Origin: Dolichospermum compactum NIES-806
GTDB lineage: Bacteria > Cyanobacteriota > Cyanobacteriia > Cyanobacteriales > Nostocaceae
Reading direction: 5' to 3'
Length of the DNA stretch: 64,000 nt
Assembly: GCF_002368115.1 (NCBI RefSeq)
Contig: NZ_AP018316.1
Location: 148,890 to 212,889, forward strand
In this document: one piece after another, positions 44,150-52,785 of the stretch
How positions within the stretch are numbered: position 1 is the stretch's first letter
Layout: each line of letters starts with the position of its first letter
Notes under the pieces: model-generated
The model's database searches: none
Told to the model about the DNA's origin: nothing
Seen by the model: the letters and a program-made list of their open reading frames with translations, nothing else
Program-made: the position numbers and the translations under genes

Positions 44150-44530
44150 TTAATCACGAAGCATTTGGGAGATGATAGCATCAGCTTGTAGTCGTTTGTA
44201 AGTCAAGTGAACTAGGTTAGCTTCATCTGATTGTCCACAAACATAGCAAGCTAGGCTCAGAGCATCTAATAATATTAAGGTAGTAATACCTTCTGCGGCT
44301 AAAGATGATATATACTCAGAAACTCCTTTGGCACAAGTTTTTGCTGGCATCAGTACCAGTAGCAACCGGAGACAATCTGCTGATGCCATCATGCCATCTA
44401 ATTCATGGGTCTGGGTGGCTAATTGAACAATACCCAAAACGATTTGATTAGGGGAAATACCTTCTTTTATGAGTAAGGTGAAGAAGGAAGTTAAATGACA
44501 TGGCGTGCTGTGATCAAGCTTAATATTCAT
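44150..44530 (-). CDS. Hypothetical helical protein
   Basis: A 126-aa protein, largely alpha-helical and slightly hydrophobic (FFTLLIKEGISPNQIVLGIVQLA; CLRLLLVLMPAKTCAKGVSEYI; LILLDALSLACYVCG), without clear membrane spans. Five Cys residues are scattered. No family recognised. ATG 44530 is the only reasonable start. The flanks on both sides are long and gene-free. Confidence 0.6.
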   Translation of the reverse strand: MNIKLDHSTPCHLTSFFTLLIKEGISPNQIVLGIVQLATQTHELDGMMASADCLRLLLVLMPAKTCAKGVSEYISSLAAEGITTLILLDALSLACYVCGQSDEANLVHLTYKRLQADAIISQMLRD

Positions 44531-45237
44531 AGTGCTTATTAAAATCAGTGTAACAATAATCGCAGATTTTTTGGCTAATCCGGAAAAATCTCAAAAAAGT
44601 TTTTGGGGTTTTTTCGGTTTTTTACGTCAGATTCTAGAACCCTTTAACAGATAGCACCCCAATTTCTCAACTTGAGTTTTGATGAATTTGCGTACATTAT
44701 GTAACTCACGATTTAACTCACAGTTCCGTATCCCTTGATGCTAAAAATAAGCAAATTGTTCCTTTTTCCTGATTTTTACATCTTGTGACGCTAAACTAGC
44801 GAGTAATTTTTGCGCTACACCAAAATAAACTGCTTTGGATTACCTATTTTAACTAAAATTAGTAGCTTATGTAACCGACGGCAGAAATTTAATGATGTAA
44901 AATGAGCAAAATGGGCATTAACATCATTAATGAGACACAATAGATAATAAATCTACAAATCTTTACCTAAAGTTAAAGCCCAATGAAGGTGAACGTGACT
45001 TACATCTAATGGTTCTGGATGTGAACCCCTGAAACCGGGAAAAAATAATTGAGAACTTAATCAAGTTTTACCTGTGCAACAATAAGTCTAGCCTATGTCA
45101 TAGTAATTTGCATGGCTGTGATCTTCATCAATGTTTTCTTCTATTTTGACTTGGGAAGACAGGTAGATTAGATGCTGGCATTTTTGGTAGCATAATAGTA
45201 GATTAAAGCAGTGAATATATTACTGAGAAAAATCTGT
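44531..45237. other. Long gene-free region upstream of the YbjN gene
   Basis: About 700 bp, no credible ORF. Two small palindromes stand out: TACATTATGTA (about 44693-44703) and a 10-bp inverted repeat TTAATGATGT/ACATCATTAA (44889-44898 with 44921-44930). They could be operators or part of a structured leader for either flanking gene. No RNA family recognised. Confidence 0.5.
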
Positions 45238-45717
45238 ATGGCCAGCTACCTAGAAACCCCGTCTCCAAATGAGTTACTGGATGAAGTTATTCAAGAAACC
45301 ACAGCCCCAAATCATGTGGAAGTTATTGAAAATGTAATTGATACCCTGGCACAAGATCAAAGTGCAATGGTTAGTCATGGTTCTGAGGGGGAATATCTGT
45401 GGAAATTCCAATATGGCAGTGTAGAAGTATTTGTGCAGTTAACGGGAATTACTGATGAAGATACAATCACGGTCTGGGCTGCGGTGCTGAAGTTACCTGT
45501 ACGAGATGAAGCCAGATTAACACGATATCTCTTAGAGTTAAATTGTGTAAGTACCTTTGAATCCCGCTTTGGCATTATTGATCATCAGGTGGTGGTGATT
45601 TCTACACGCACTTTAGCGGAGTTGTCACCAGGGGAAGTTTCCCGCATCATTACTATTGTTGCGACTATCGCTGATGATAATGATGAATATCTGCAATCTG
45701 AGTTTGGTGCAGTTTAG
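45238..45717 (+). CDS. YbjN-domain protein
   Basis: A 159-aa protein from ATG 45238 (MASYLETPSPNELLDEV); the longer reading from 45211 adds nine residues without support. The YbjN fold (type III secretion chaperone-like) is visible: VEVIENVIDTLAQDQSAMV, VEVFVQLTGITDEDTITVWAAVLKL, LTRYLLELNCVSTFESRFGIIDHQVVVISTRT, then LSPGEVSRIITIVATIADDND. Members are stress- or motility-related chaperone-like proteins in other bacteria; the function in cyanobacteria is unclear. It is 35 bp upstream of the lipoate-ligase-family gene, so they may be co-transcribed. Confidence 0.85.
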   Translation: MASYLETPSPNELLDEVIQETTAPNHVEVIENVIDTLAQDQSAMVSHGSEGEYLWKFQYGSVEVFVQLTGITDEDTITVWAAVLKLPVRDEARLTRYLLELNCVSTFESRFGIIDHQVVVISTRTLAELSPGEVSRIITIVATIADDNDEYLQSEFGAV

Positions 45718-45752
45718 GTTTCGATAATTTTAGTTGAGGGATGTGATATTTA

Positions 45753-46478
45753 ATGCCTGATCCGCAGGTGTGGCGACTTATTCCCATTTTAGCAGCCGCT
45801 GGTGATGTTCAGATGGCTATAGACCGCTGGTTATTAGCACAACATGAGTCGGGGCAACATCCGCCGACTTTACGTTTTTATACTTGGTCGCCACCCGCAA
45901 TTTCTTTGGGTTATCATCAACGTCAGTATCCTGAATTTTGGCATAATTTGCCGTGGAAAGGGGAGAAATTGGATTTGGTGCGTCGTCCTACAGGTGGTAG
46001 GGCTGTTTTACATCAAGGTGATTTAACTTACTCTGTCGTCACGTCTGGACTGAGGGGAAATCGTTTGGATGTGTATGGGCAGATTTGTGAGTTTTTGATT
46101 CAAGGATGGCGATCGCTCGATATAGAATTGTACTATGGTCAAGCTGGACGCGGTTATATTCACAATCCTAATTGTTTTGGAACAGCCACAGGTGCAGATT
46201 TAGTCTTAGCAGATGGTTCTAAACTGATTGGTAGCGCTCAATTACGGAAAGGTGACGCAGTTCTTCAGCATGGTTCTATGCGGTTAAATCCAGATCCGGA
46301 GTTGTTTGCAAAGGTATTTAATCAAGAGTTTTTTCATCCTATCCAATTTCCAGAAACTATCAATCAAGAAACAATAATTAAGGCTTTAATAGCCGCAGCT
46401 TGTGATTGTTTTGCTATGGAAATAGAGGTAATACCTTTGTCTCAAAATGAGTGGAATTTGATTTTAGCAAATTGTTGA
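45753..46478 (+). CDS. Lipoate-protein ligase A / octanoyltransferase family protein
   Basis: A 241-aa biotin/lipoate A/B ligase-like protein. Motifs are AAAGDVQMAIDRWLL at the N-terminus, YTWSPPAISLGYHQ, the conserved RRPTGGRAVLHQGDLTYSV (R-R-x-x-G-G-x-V-x-H), and KLIGSAQLRKGDAVLQHGS with the active-site Lys. It probably attaches lipoate or octanoate to E2 or GcvH domains in the cytoplasm. A Cys in NPNCFGTATGADL suits LipM-type octanoyltransferases as an alternative. The last ~25 codons are partly duplicated downstream at 46765. Confidence 0.85.
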   Translation: MPDPQVWRLIPILAAAGDVQMAIDRWLLAQHESGQHPPTLRFYTWSPPAISLGYHQRQYPEFWHNLPWKGEKLDLVRRPTGGRAVLHQGDLTYSVVTSGLRGNRLDVYGQICEFLIQGWRSLDIELYYGQAGRGYIHNPNCFGTATGADLVLADGSKLIGSAQLRKGDAVLQHGSMRLNPDPELFAKVFNQEFFHPIQFPETINQETIIKALIAAACDCFAMEIEVIPLSQNEWNLILANC

Positions 46479-47080
46479 TTAGGGTAGGTTTTTAGGTGTT
46501 GCTGAGTAAAAGTATGATTTTATTTCACGCAGAGACGCTCCAGGGGCAGAGAGTAAGGGTTTGAGAGATGGAATTTTCGACTTTCATACCCCAATTCACC
46601 AACGCCGGTTTTTATTCTACTCTATAATTTTTTCTCACTCAGAGACGCGGAGGTGTAGAGAGAAATCAGGTCTATTTTAGTTTTTGTCTTTGGTATGATG
46701 TTTACTTTTTAGATTTTCATGTTTTATTTGCAGTTCATACCATTCGTTTAAACAGTATTCATTTTGTGATTGTTTTGGTATGGAAATAGAGATAATACCT
46801 TATGTGGTGGAATTCATTTAATATCTGTATAAAATTTTTCTAAAAAAGTCCAATGGATAGAAGATCCAAGTCTTCCCAGTTTTTTCCTGTCATGGAAGCT
46901 TGTAGAAAAACTCTAGAAAAAACCTGTCGTTTACTTAGAACGTAATCAGTGAAAACTTGGATAATATTTTGAGTTTTTAGTGAAAAATCGCTCTTATTAG
47001 AGTTAATATGGAAACTGTGTGTTATTTTTTTGTGATTCGCGCTAAAGTAGTCAAGTATCGAATACAGCAAGACTAACCGT
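46479..47080. other. Repeat-rich intergenic region downstream of the lipoate-ligase gene
   Basis: About 600 bp. It holds two CACGCAGAGACGC / CTCAGAGACGCGG-type cyanobacterial repeats (near 46527 and 46640), a partial duplicate of the preceding gene's 3' end (46765-46815), and an AT-rich stretch. A minus-strand frame at 46840-47130 runs into the opposite gene and is not believable. Confidence 0.55.
46765..46815 (+). pseudogene. Duplicated 3' fragment of the lipoate-ligase gene
   Basis: TGTGATTGTTTTGGTATGGA and onward match 46401-46438 of the intact gene with 3 mismatches in 38 bases. GTGGAATT then reappears after a short gap. The copy retains the CDCFGMEIEIIP reading, so it is a relic of a second gene copy or of a local duplication. 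Confidence 0.75.
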
Positions 47081-47929
47081 ATGGAAACGAAAGAGTTAAA
47101 GTTCATCTTAAAGCTGTTGGGGTGTCCCAATTATCGTACTGGCTTGAGTTCTAGCACTTTTGATAGTTTTAAAAGTGAGAAAAACAAAATTTGTCGAGAT
47201 TTGGGGGAACTGGAATATGTAGACTATTCCCGCGAAATTGCCACAGTCAAGATTTTACCTCCTGGTCAAGCACTACTGAAACTCGACTCGGCACAATTAC
47301 CTATTGATGATAAAGAACTCAAGGTAATGGAGAAGATAGGTAAGAGTTCTGGAAAAATAGCCCCCAGTGAAATCAAAGTTTCATCGCTAAAATCAGATGA
47401 ACGGGACGCAATTTTAAAAACCTTGAGTGAACGGGGTTTGATTGCTATTGAAATCAAGATGAAAAGACTTAAAGCTGAAGTTTGGTTAACGGAAAGAGGA
47501 ATTGAAGTTTTGCGGGATGAATATAATCCCGAAGGAAAAGCAAATATAGACTTTAATTTGCTGGGTAATTATGTGCGGTTTTTACGGAAGAATTTGCGGT
47601 TGAAGTCAGAACAAGTTTCTACTCCTGATCATGTAGAATCACATTCTGATATTACTAGCAATATCAGTGATGAAGAAATTTTAGAGACTATCAAGAAATT
47701 AGATCGGGAATTGGGTACAGAGAATTATTTACCAATTTTCCATTTACGGCAAAAGTTACAACCGCCTTTATTACGAGATGATTTAGATCAGGCGTTGTAT
47801 CGGTTGCAAAAAAGTGACAAAATTGATTTTAGTACCTTACAAGAATCTAGTGCTTATACACCAGAACAAATTGACGCGGGAATTCCTCAAAATATTGGTG
47901 GACAACTGTTCTTTATCATAGTTAATTAA
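47081..47929 (+). CDS. Winged-helix-like DNA-binding protein of the nuclease/FtsK locus
   Basis: A 282-aa soluble protein. I do not recognise a named family. It reads as serial winged-helix-like modules: residues ~1-65 (GCPNYRTGLSSSTFDSFKSEKNKICRDLGELEYVD region), ~75-145 (KELKVMEKIGKSSGKIAPSEIK... DAILKTLSERGLIAIEIKM... AEVWLTERGIEVL), and ~200-282 (IFHLRQKLQPPLLRDDLDQALYRLQKSDKIDFST). The middle part has the helix-turn-helix-wing order. It is the first of four co-directional genes and lies 58 bp before the ATPase. A DNA-binding or recognition subunit is the simplest reading. Confidence 0.65.
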   Translation: METKELKFILKLLGCPNYRTGLSSSTFDSFKSEKNKICRDLGELEYVDYSREIATVKILPPGQALLKLDSAQLPIDDKELKVMEKIGKSSGKIAPSEIKVSSLKSDERDAILKTLSERGLIAIEIKMKRLKAEVWLTERGIEVLRDEYNPEGKANIDFNLLGNYVRFLRKNLRLKSEQVSTPDHVESHSDITSNISDEEILETIKKLDRELGTENYLPIFHLRQKLQPPLLRDDLDQALYRLQKSDKIDFSTLQESSAYTPEQIDAGIPQNIGGQLFFIIVN

Positions 47930-47987
47930 CAGGTTTTCCAATATTTTTCATTTTTTCATCACTTCCTCCTCTCACAAATGTGTATCT

Positions 47988-50093
47988 ATGACAGACATTA
48001 ACGACATCATTAAACGCGAGGTCAACCCTTTTGACATCGAAATGAAACATTTAGAGTTTTGGTCTGACGAAGAAGACTCATTACTTATGGTTGAGTCAAT
48101 TCATAAAAATGCAATCATAGAAATTGAAGAATTACTAGATTTAGTGGGTCAAGATCATCGTAGTCGTACAGTTTTACTAGAAGGTGAATCTGGTTCTGGC
48201 AAAACTTATTTACTAAGACGGATTAAACGCTCATTTAATAGCAAAGCATTTTTTGCTTATATTCTCTGTGACTGGCCTGATAGTACCCACATTTGGCGGC
48301 ATATTTTACGTCGTACTGTTGATAGTTTAATTCAAGTTCCTGAAGGTAAAAAGGAATCACAGTTAATGTTGTGGCTGAAAAGTTTAACCGCATTTACAAG
48401 AAGTGATATAAAACAAAGAATATTTAATGATAATTTTTGGGAAGCATTACAAAGTAATCGGCAAAAATTTATCAAACACCTGAAAGATACTTATAAAAAA
48501 GCAGGTATTTATAACCCTGATATGTTTTTTGGAGTGCTGCATGATCTCGCAAATCCAGAATTATATGATTTAGCTTGTGAATGGCTGCGTGGTGATGATT
48601 TAAATGAAGATTCTATGAAGGCAATCAAGGTCAAGACCTTCATTGATACAGAAGATGCTGCAAAAAATATCTTAGCAAACTTTGGCAGAATTTCTACGCA
48701 AACCCAACCGATTGTTTTATGTTTTGACAATTTAGAAACTATGCCCCAATTACTAGAAGGTCTCCTGGATATACAACCTTTTTTAAATGTCAATACAACA
48801 ATTCATGGAAATAATTTAAAAAACTTTTTGGTGATAATTAGCGTTATTACTAATAATTGGAATCGGCATCTTGACCGAATTTTCTTAGCTGATACAGTAG
48901 GAATAAATAGAAAAACTAGGCTAAAAGATATTACACTAGAACAAGCAGAAGCACTCTGGACTTATCACTTAAAACCATTACATCAACTAGCAAGTCCCAG
49001 ACCTGAATCTCCTATTTTTCCACTAAATCGGGAAATGTTGGAGAAAAACTACCCCGGTAGTAAAACTAAACCTAGAAATGCACTAACTCTAGGTCGTGAT
49101 GAATATCAAAAATATAAAGGTTCATTATTAGATGAAAAACCAAAGCCCGAAACAGTTACAATACAAATAAAGGTGACAACACCCAATGAAAAAACTATTC
49201 CTAAACCTATAATTATTGTTCCACCACGACATCAAGATAATCAAGATACAATTCAAGCAGAATTTCAATTATTATGGCAGCACGAATATACAAAAAGCCA
49301 GGGGAAAATTACCAAGATTTCTTTGTTATCATCACCTGATTTAATTCAGATGTTGCAGCAGTCTATATCTACTTTAAAAATACAGGGAGTTAAGTCTAAA
49401 CTTTTAAGCGGAAAATATGCTAGTTATTCCTTGAGTTATCAACATCCTACAAATCGGCAAAAATTGGGTATGGTTTGGACAGAAGACTCCAATATGACCA
49501 GTTTTTATCATGTAATGAATGCTTGTCAAATAGTAATTCAAAAAAATCTCTGTCAAACTATGCACTTAATTCGTGCTGGAGATTTAGGAAAACCAAATCT
49601 GGCTGGAAATCAACTCTATAGACAGATTTTTACCAATACTAATCATGTTCATATTAAACCAAGTCTGTCTTCTATTCACTACTTGGCAACATATCAAAGT
49701 TTGGTAAATTCTGCCAAATCTCAAGAGTTAGTAATTGGTGGAAAAACGATTAATTTACAAAGACTAGAAACTTTAATTAATGAATCTGAGATATTGAATC
49801 AATGTACTTTATTACAGGATTTAGATATTGTTGCTAAATCAAATCGAAAGTCAGAAACAAATGGTAAAGAAGGAAAAGATTTAAGACCTGTTAAAAATTT
49901 CCTATTAAATCTCGTGAAAACTCAAGCATTTATGGGAGTACCTACTTTAATTTCACAAGCAGTTAGCCAATTTCCTGATGTGAAAGAAACTGATATTCAA
50001 TATTTAATTGATCTATTATGTCAAGAAAAGAAAGTTAAGATTATGAACCCAAAAGCTAAATTACCAGATCGATTAATTTGTTTAATTGCTTAA
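47988..50093 (+). CDS. Large AAA-type ATPase of the nuclease/FtsK locus
   Basis: A 701-aa P-loop ATPase. Walker A GESGSGKT lies at residues ~66-73 and Walker B IVLCFDNLE at ~242-250, with a sensor-like LKNFLVIISVITNNWNRHL segment at ~280. This is the ORC/Cdc6- or STAND-like layout of an ATPase that remodels DNA-protein complexes. Residues ~360-430 form a Pro/Lys-rich linker (TIPKPIIIVPPRHQ). The last ~270 residues have an unassigned alpha/beta domain and a winged-helix-like end (FMGVPTLISQAVSQFPDVKETDIQYLIDLL). It sits 31 bp before the nuclease-translocase gene. I know no named family for the full chain. Confidence 0.75.
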   Translation: MTDINDIIKREVNPFDIEMKHLEFWSDEEDSLLMVESIHKNAIIEIEELLDLVGQDHRSRTVLLEGESGSGKTYLLRRIKRSFNSKAFFAYILCDWPDSTHIWRHILRRTVDSLIQVPEGKKESQLMLWLKSLTAFTRSDIKQRIFNDNFWEALQSNRQKFIKHLKDTYKKAGIYNPDMFFGVLHDLANPELYDLACEWLRGDDLNEDSMKAIKVKTFIDTEDAAKNILANFGRISTQTQPIVLCFDNLETMPQLLEGLLDIQPFLNVNTTIHGNNLKNFLVIISVITNNWNRHLDRIFLADTVGINRKTRLKDITLEQAEALWTYHLKPLHQLASPRPESPIFPLNREMLEKNYPGSKTKPRNALTLGRDEYQKYKGSLLDEKPKPETVTIQIKVTTPNEKTIPKPIIIVPPRHQDNQDTIQAEFQLLWQHEYTKSQGKITKISLLSSPDLIQMLQQSISTLKIQGVKSKLLSGKYASYSLSYQHPTNRQKLGMVWTEDSNMTSFYHVMNACQIVIQKNLCQTMHLIRAGDLGKPNLAGNQLYRQIFTNTNHVHIKPSLSSIHYLATYQSLVNSAKSQELVIGGKTINLQRLETLINESEILNQCTLLQDLDIVAKSNRKSETNGKEGKDLRPVKNFLLNLVKTQAFMGVPTLISQAVSQFPDVKETDIQYLIDLLCQEKKVKIMNPKAKLPDRLICLIA

Positions 50094-50124
50094 ATTCACT
50101 TGTTTTTTATAAAATGATCAGCCA

Positions 50125-52671
50125 ATGCACTACCTGACAGAATCTTCTGAAATTTACAAGCAAATTTTCCAACTGTCCCTATCTAAAACTCTATGGATAG
50201 ATACGGAAATTGCTGATTGGTATACCGATAAACCAAAATTAGCACTAATTCAGGTATTGGCTGATTATACAGACTTAACTGGTGAATTTGCTTATATTTT
50301 TGATGTTTTAGATAAACCTGATTTGGCTGCATATTTCATTAACCAAATCATGGTTAATTCCCAAATTGAGAAAGTTTTTCATAATGCTGGTTTTGATTTA
50401 AAATATCTAGGAAAAGAACTAGCAGAAAATGTGACTTGTACCTTCAAAATAGCTAGAAAAATCACCAAAGAAGTTTTACAAACTACCAACTTAAAACTAA
50501 AAACTCTAGCTGCTGAACTCTGCCATTTTTCTAATGTAGACGCAGAAGAAGGAAAAGGTGATTGGGGAAAACGTCCCCTGAGTCAAAAACAGTTAAACTA
50601 TGCAGCAATGGATACAGTTTATCTCGCTGCTGTTCATCGTCGCTTACTGGAAATATCCAATCCTGATGTTATGAATCAGATATTTAATATGGTAAATAAT
50701 AAATCTGAAAACTCTTCTTTAACTCCTACTAAAGTTAGATTAGCTTTTGAGTGTCCGCGACTATTTTATCTAAATCATAATTTTAATTGTAAAGCAATAT
50801 TCTCTTCTAAAGATACCATTACTGGTATTGGTAATATCTTTCACCAACTAGCGGATAATTTTATTAATTTACTGCTAATTGAACCCAGATTTAAAACTTT
50901 ATTAAATCCATCTGCAACACAATTAAATGTAGATGAACTAACATCAAAAATTCAACAATTATTCTATCAAATTAAGTTCTTTCCCTATTTACAAAATGCA
51001 ATTGCAAAAGACGCGAGTAAAGCACCTGTATTACTACAAGTTTGGCAAGGTTTACAAGGATTAATTAAAAAGTTTACTGAATTGTTGATCATCAATCGTC
51101 GTTATTGCAGTGCAGAAACGGTTATTCAGAATACTTTTATTTCTGAAGAACGCAGTTTAGAATATTACTTTGATTTACCTAATGGGACAAAACAATTAAT
51201 TAGAGGTGAGTTTGATTGTCTGGTTTTTAATTTTGAACTTAAACGCCTTTGTATGGTAGAATTTAAAACCTATCAACCTGTAGATTCAGCAGCACAATTA
51301 GCGCAAGTTTCTCTCTATAGTTATATGTTATCGAAGCGGAAAAAACCACCTATTGATTCTGCTGTTTATTGTGTTTTACCAGAATTTAAAGAATACAAAT
51401 ATTCTTGGGAACAACTAGAAAATACGGTTCATCAATTAATTCCCTATAAATTATTACAAATGCAACAATGGTTGAGTTGGGAATCTCCCAATCCTAACCC
51501 ACCACCTGCGACAACTCAACCTCATTTGTGTGAAATTTGCCCCCAACAACAAAAGTGTCAGACTTTTTTTGGTGTTGAATCTAATCATGATCAAAATTCA
51601 GATACAGAACCTCCTAGAAAAAAGCCCGAGCCATCTATTAATGCTGATGAAATTGGCGCATCTTTAGTGGCAATTCTAGAATCTTTTAAGGTTAATGTAG
51701 ATTATTATGGTGCTGATGTAAGTCCGGCATTTATTCGGGTGAAAATTAAACCACATTTAGGTGTGAAAGTTCCTTCAATTTTGAAATTATCCACAGATTT
51801 ACAAGTACAATTAGGGTTAGAAAATCCCCCTTTAATTGCTCCCCAAGCTGGTTATGTCAGTGTTGATTTACCGCGTCAAGATAGACAAATTGCCAAATTT
51901 GAAGATTTTATTCAAAAGCAATTTTTACCCCCAACAGCACCCGTAAAAATTGCTATTGGAGTGGGTATTGATGGGAAGTTGTTAGAGGCTGATTTATCAG
52001 ATCCGAATACTTGTCATTTTTTGGTTGGGGGAACAACAGGCAGCGGAAAAAGTGAGTTTTTGAGATCCTTACTTCTCAGTTTAATCTATCGTCATTCTCC
52101 CCAACATCTTAAAATTGCCTTAGTTGACCCCAAGCGGGTAACATTTCCCGAATTTGAACAAATGTCGTCGTTATATGCACCAGTTGTCAAAGATAGCGAT
52201 CGCGCCGTAGAATTAATGCAGGAACTAGTTGCAGAGATGGAATCTCGTTATCAGAAATTTGAAAAAGCTAAATGTGCAGATTTAACCACCTATAATCAAC
52301 GTTCCTCCCCAGCTTTACCGCGTATTGTTTGTATATTTGATGAATATGCCGATTTTATGGCAGAAAAAGAAATTCGCACCATCTTAGAACAAAGTATCAA
52401 ACGTTTAGGCGCAATGGCAAGAGCCGCCGGTATTCATCTAATTATTTCCACACAACGTCCAGAAGCCAGTATTGTCACCCCAATTATCCGTTCTAACCTA
52501 CCTGGACGAGTCGCCCTGCGTACCTCCAGCCAAGCAGACTCATGTATTATTCTGGGTGGAAAAGAAACAACAGCAGCCTATTTATTAGGCAAAGGTGATT
52601 TAGTTTACCAAGGTGGTTCGCACGGACAACGTCTTCAAAGCTTATTAGCACAAACTATTAAACTACCTTAA
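50125..52671 (+). CDS. RNase D-like exonuclease + Cas4/RecB-like Fe-S nuclease + FtsK motor fusion
   Basis: An 848-aa three-domain protein. Residues ~20-178 form a DEDDy 3'-5' exonuclease: D26 and E28 in WIDTEIADW, D91 in HNAGFDLKYL, Y159 and D163 in LNYAAMDTVYL. Residues ~200-480 form a PD-(D/E)XK nuclease with Cas4/AddB-like Fe-S cysteines: C210 in FECPRLFYL, then C469, C472, C478 (C-x2-C-x5-C); H240; D364 in RGEFDCL; E379 and K381 in VEFKTYQP. Residues ~510-848 form an FtsK/SpoIIIE-type motor: Walker A GGTTGSGKS (635-643), Walker B IVCIFDE (734-740), and STQRPE. There is no membrane or gamma domain, so it is soluble. All active sites look intact. It is central to the four-gene locus. Confidence 0.88.
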   Translation: MHYLTESSEIYKQIFQLSLSKTLWIDTEIADWYTDKPKLALIQVLADYTDLTGEFAYIFDVLDKPDLAAYFINQIMVNSQIEKVFHNAGFDLKYLGKELAENVTCTFKIARKITKEVLQTTNLKLKTLAAELCHFSNVDAEEGKGDWGKRPLSQKQLNYAAMDTVYLAAVHRRLLEISNPDVMNQIFNMVNNKSENSSLTPTKVRLAFECPRLFYLNHNFNCKAIFSSKDTITGIGNIFHQLADNFINLLLIEPRFKTLLNPSATQLNVDELTSKIQQLFYQIKFFPYLQNAIAKDASKAPVLLQVWQGLQGLIKKFTELLIINRRYCSAETVIQNTFISEERSLEYYFDLPNGTKQLIRGEFDCLVFNFELKRLCMVEFKTYQPVDSAAQLAQVSLYSYMLSKRKKPPIDSAVYCVLPEFKEYKYSWEQLENTVHQLIPYKLLQMQQWLSWESPNPNPPPATTQPHLCEICPQQQKCQTFFGVESNHDQNSDTEPPRKKPEPSINADEIGASLVAILESFKVNVDYYGADVSPAFIRVKIKPHLGVKVPSILKLSTDLQVQLGLENPPLIAPQAGYVSVDLPRQDRQIAKFEDFIQKQFLPPTAPVKIAIGVGIDGKLLEADLSDPNTCHFLVGGTTGSGKSEFLRSLLLSLIYRHSPQHLKIALVDPKRVTFPEFEQMSSLYAPVVKDSDRAVELMQELVAEMESRYQKFEKAKCADLTTYNQRSSPALPRIVCIFDEYADFMAEKEIRTILEQSIKRLGAMARAAGIHLIISTQRPEASIVTPIIRSNLPGRVALRTSSQADSCIILGGKETTAAYLLGKGDLVYQGGSHGQRLQSLLAQTIKLP

Positions 52672-52673
52672 AA

Positions 52674-52706
52674 AGATCCCCGACTTCTCTAAGAAGTCGG
52701 GGATCT
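52674..52706. repeat. Perfect 15-bp palindromic hairpin between the fusion gene and parA-like gene
   Basis: AGATCCCCGACTTCT (52674-52688) pairs with AGAAGTCGGGGATCT (52692-52706) over a 3-nt loop, starting 3 nt after the stop. It has no T-run, and related arms occur at 6241-6305, so it is a dispersed palindrome that may also attenuate or process the transcript. Confidence 0.7.
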
Positions 52707-52785
52707 AAGTAACATAACCAAAGTTAAAATTTATTAGATAATATGAACGCTATATCATTGGGAAAGCGTCAGTAGAGGAATTAAA

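Noticed and set aside
46840..47130. 96-codon minus-strand frame before the winged-helix gene
   Set aside because: It starts inside the opposite gene, has no family features and has AT-driven composition.
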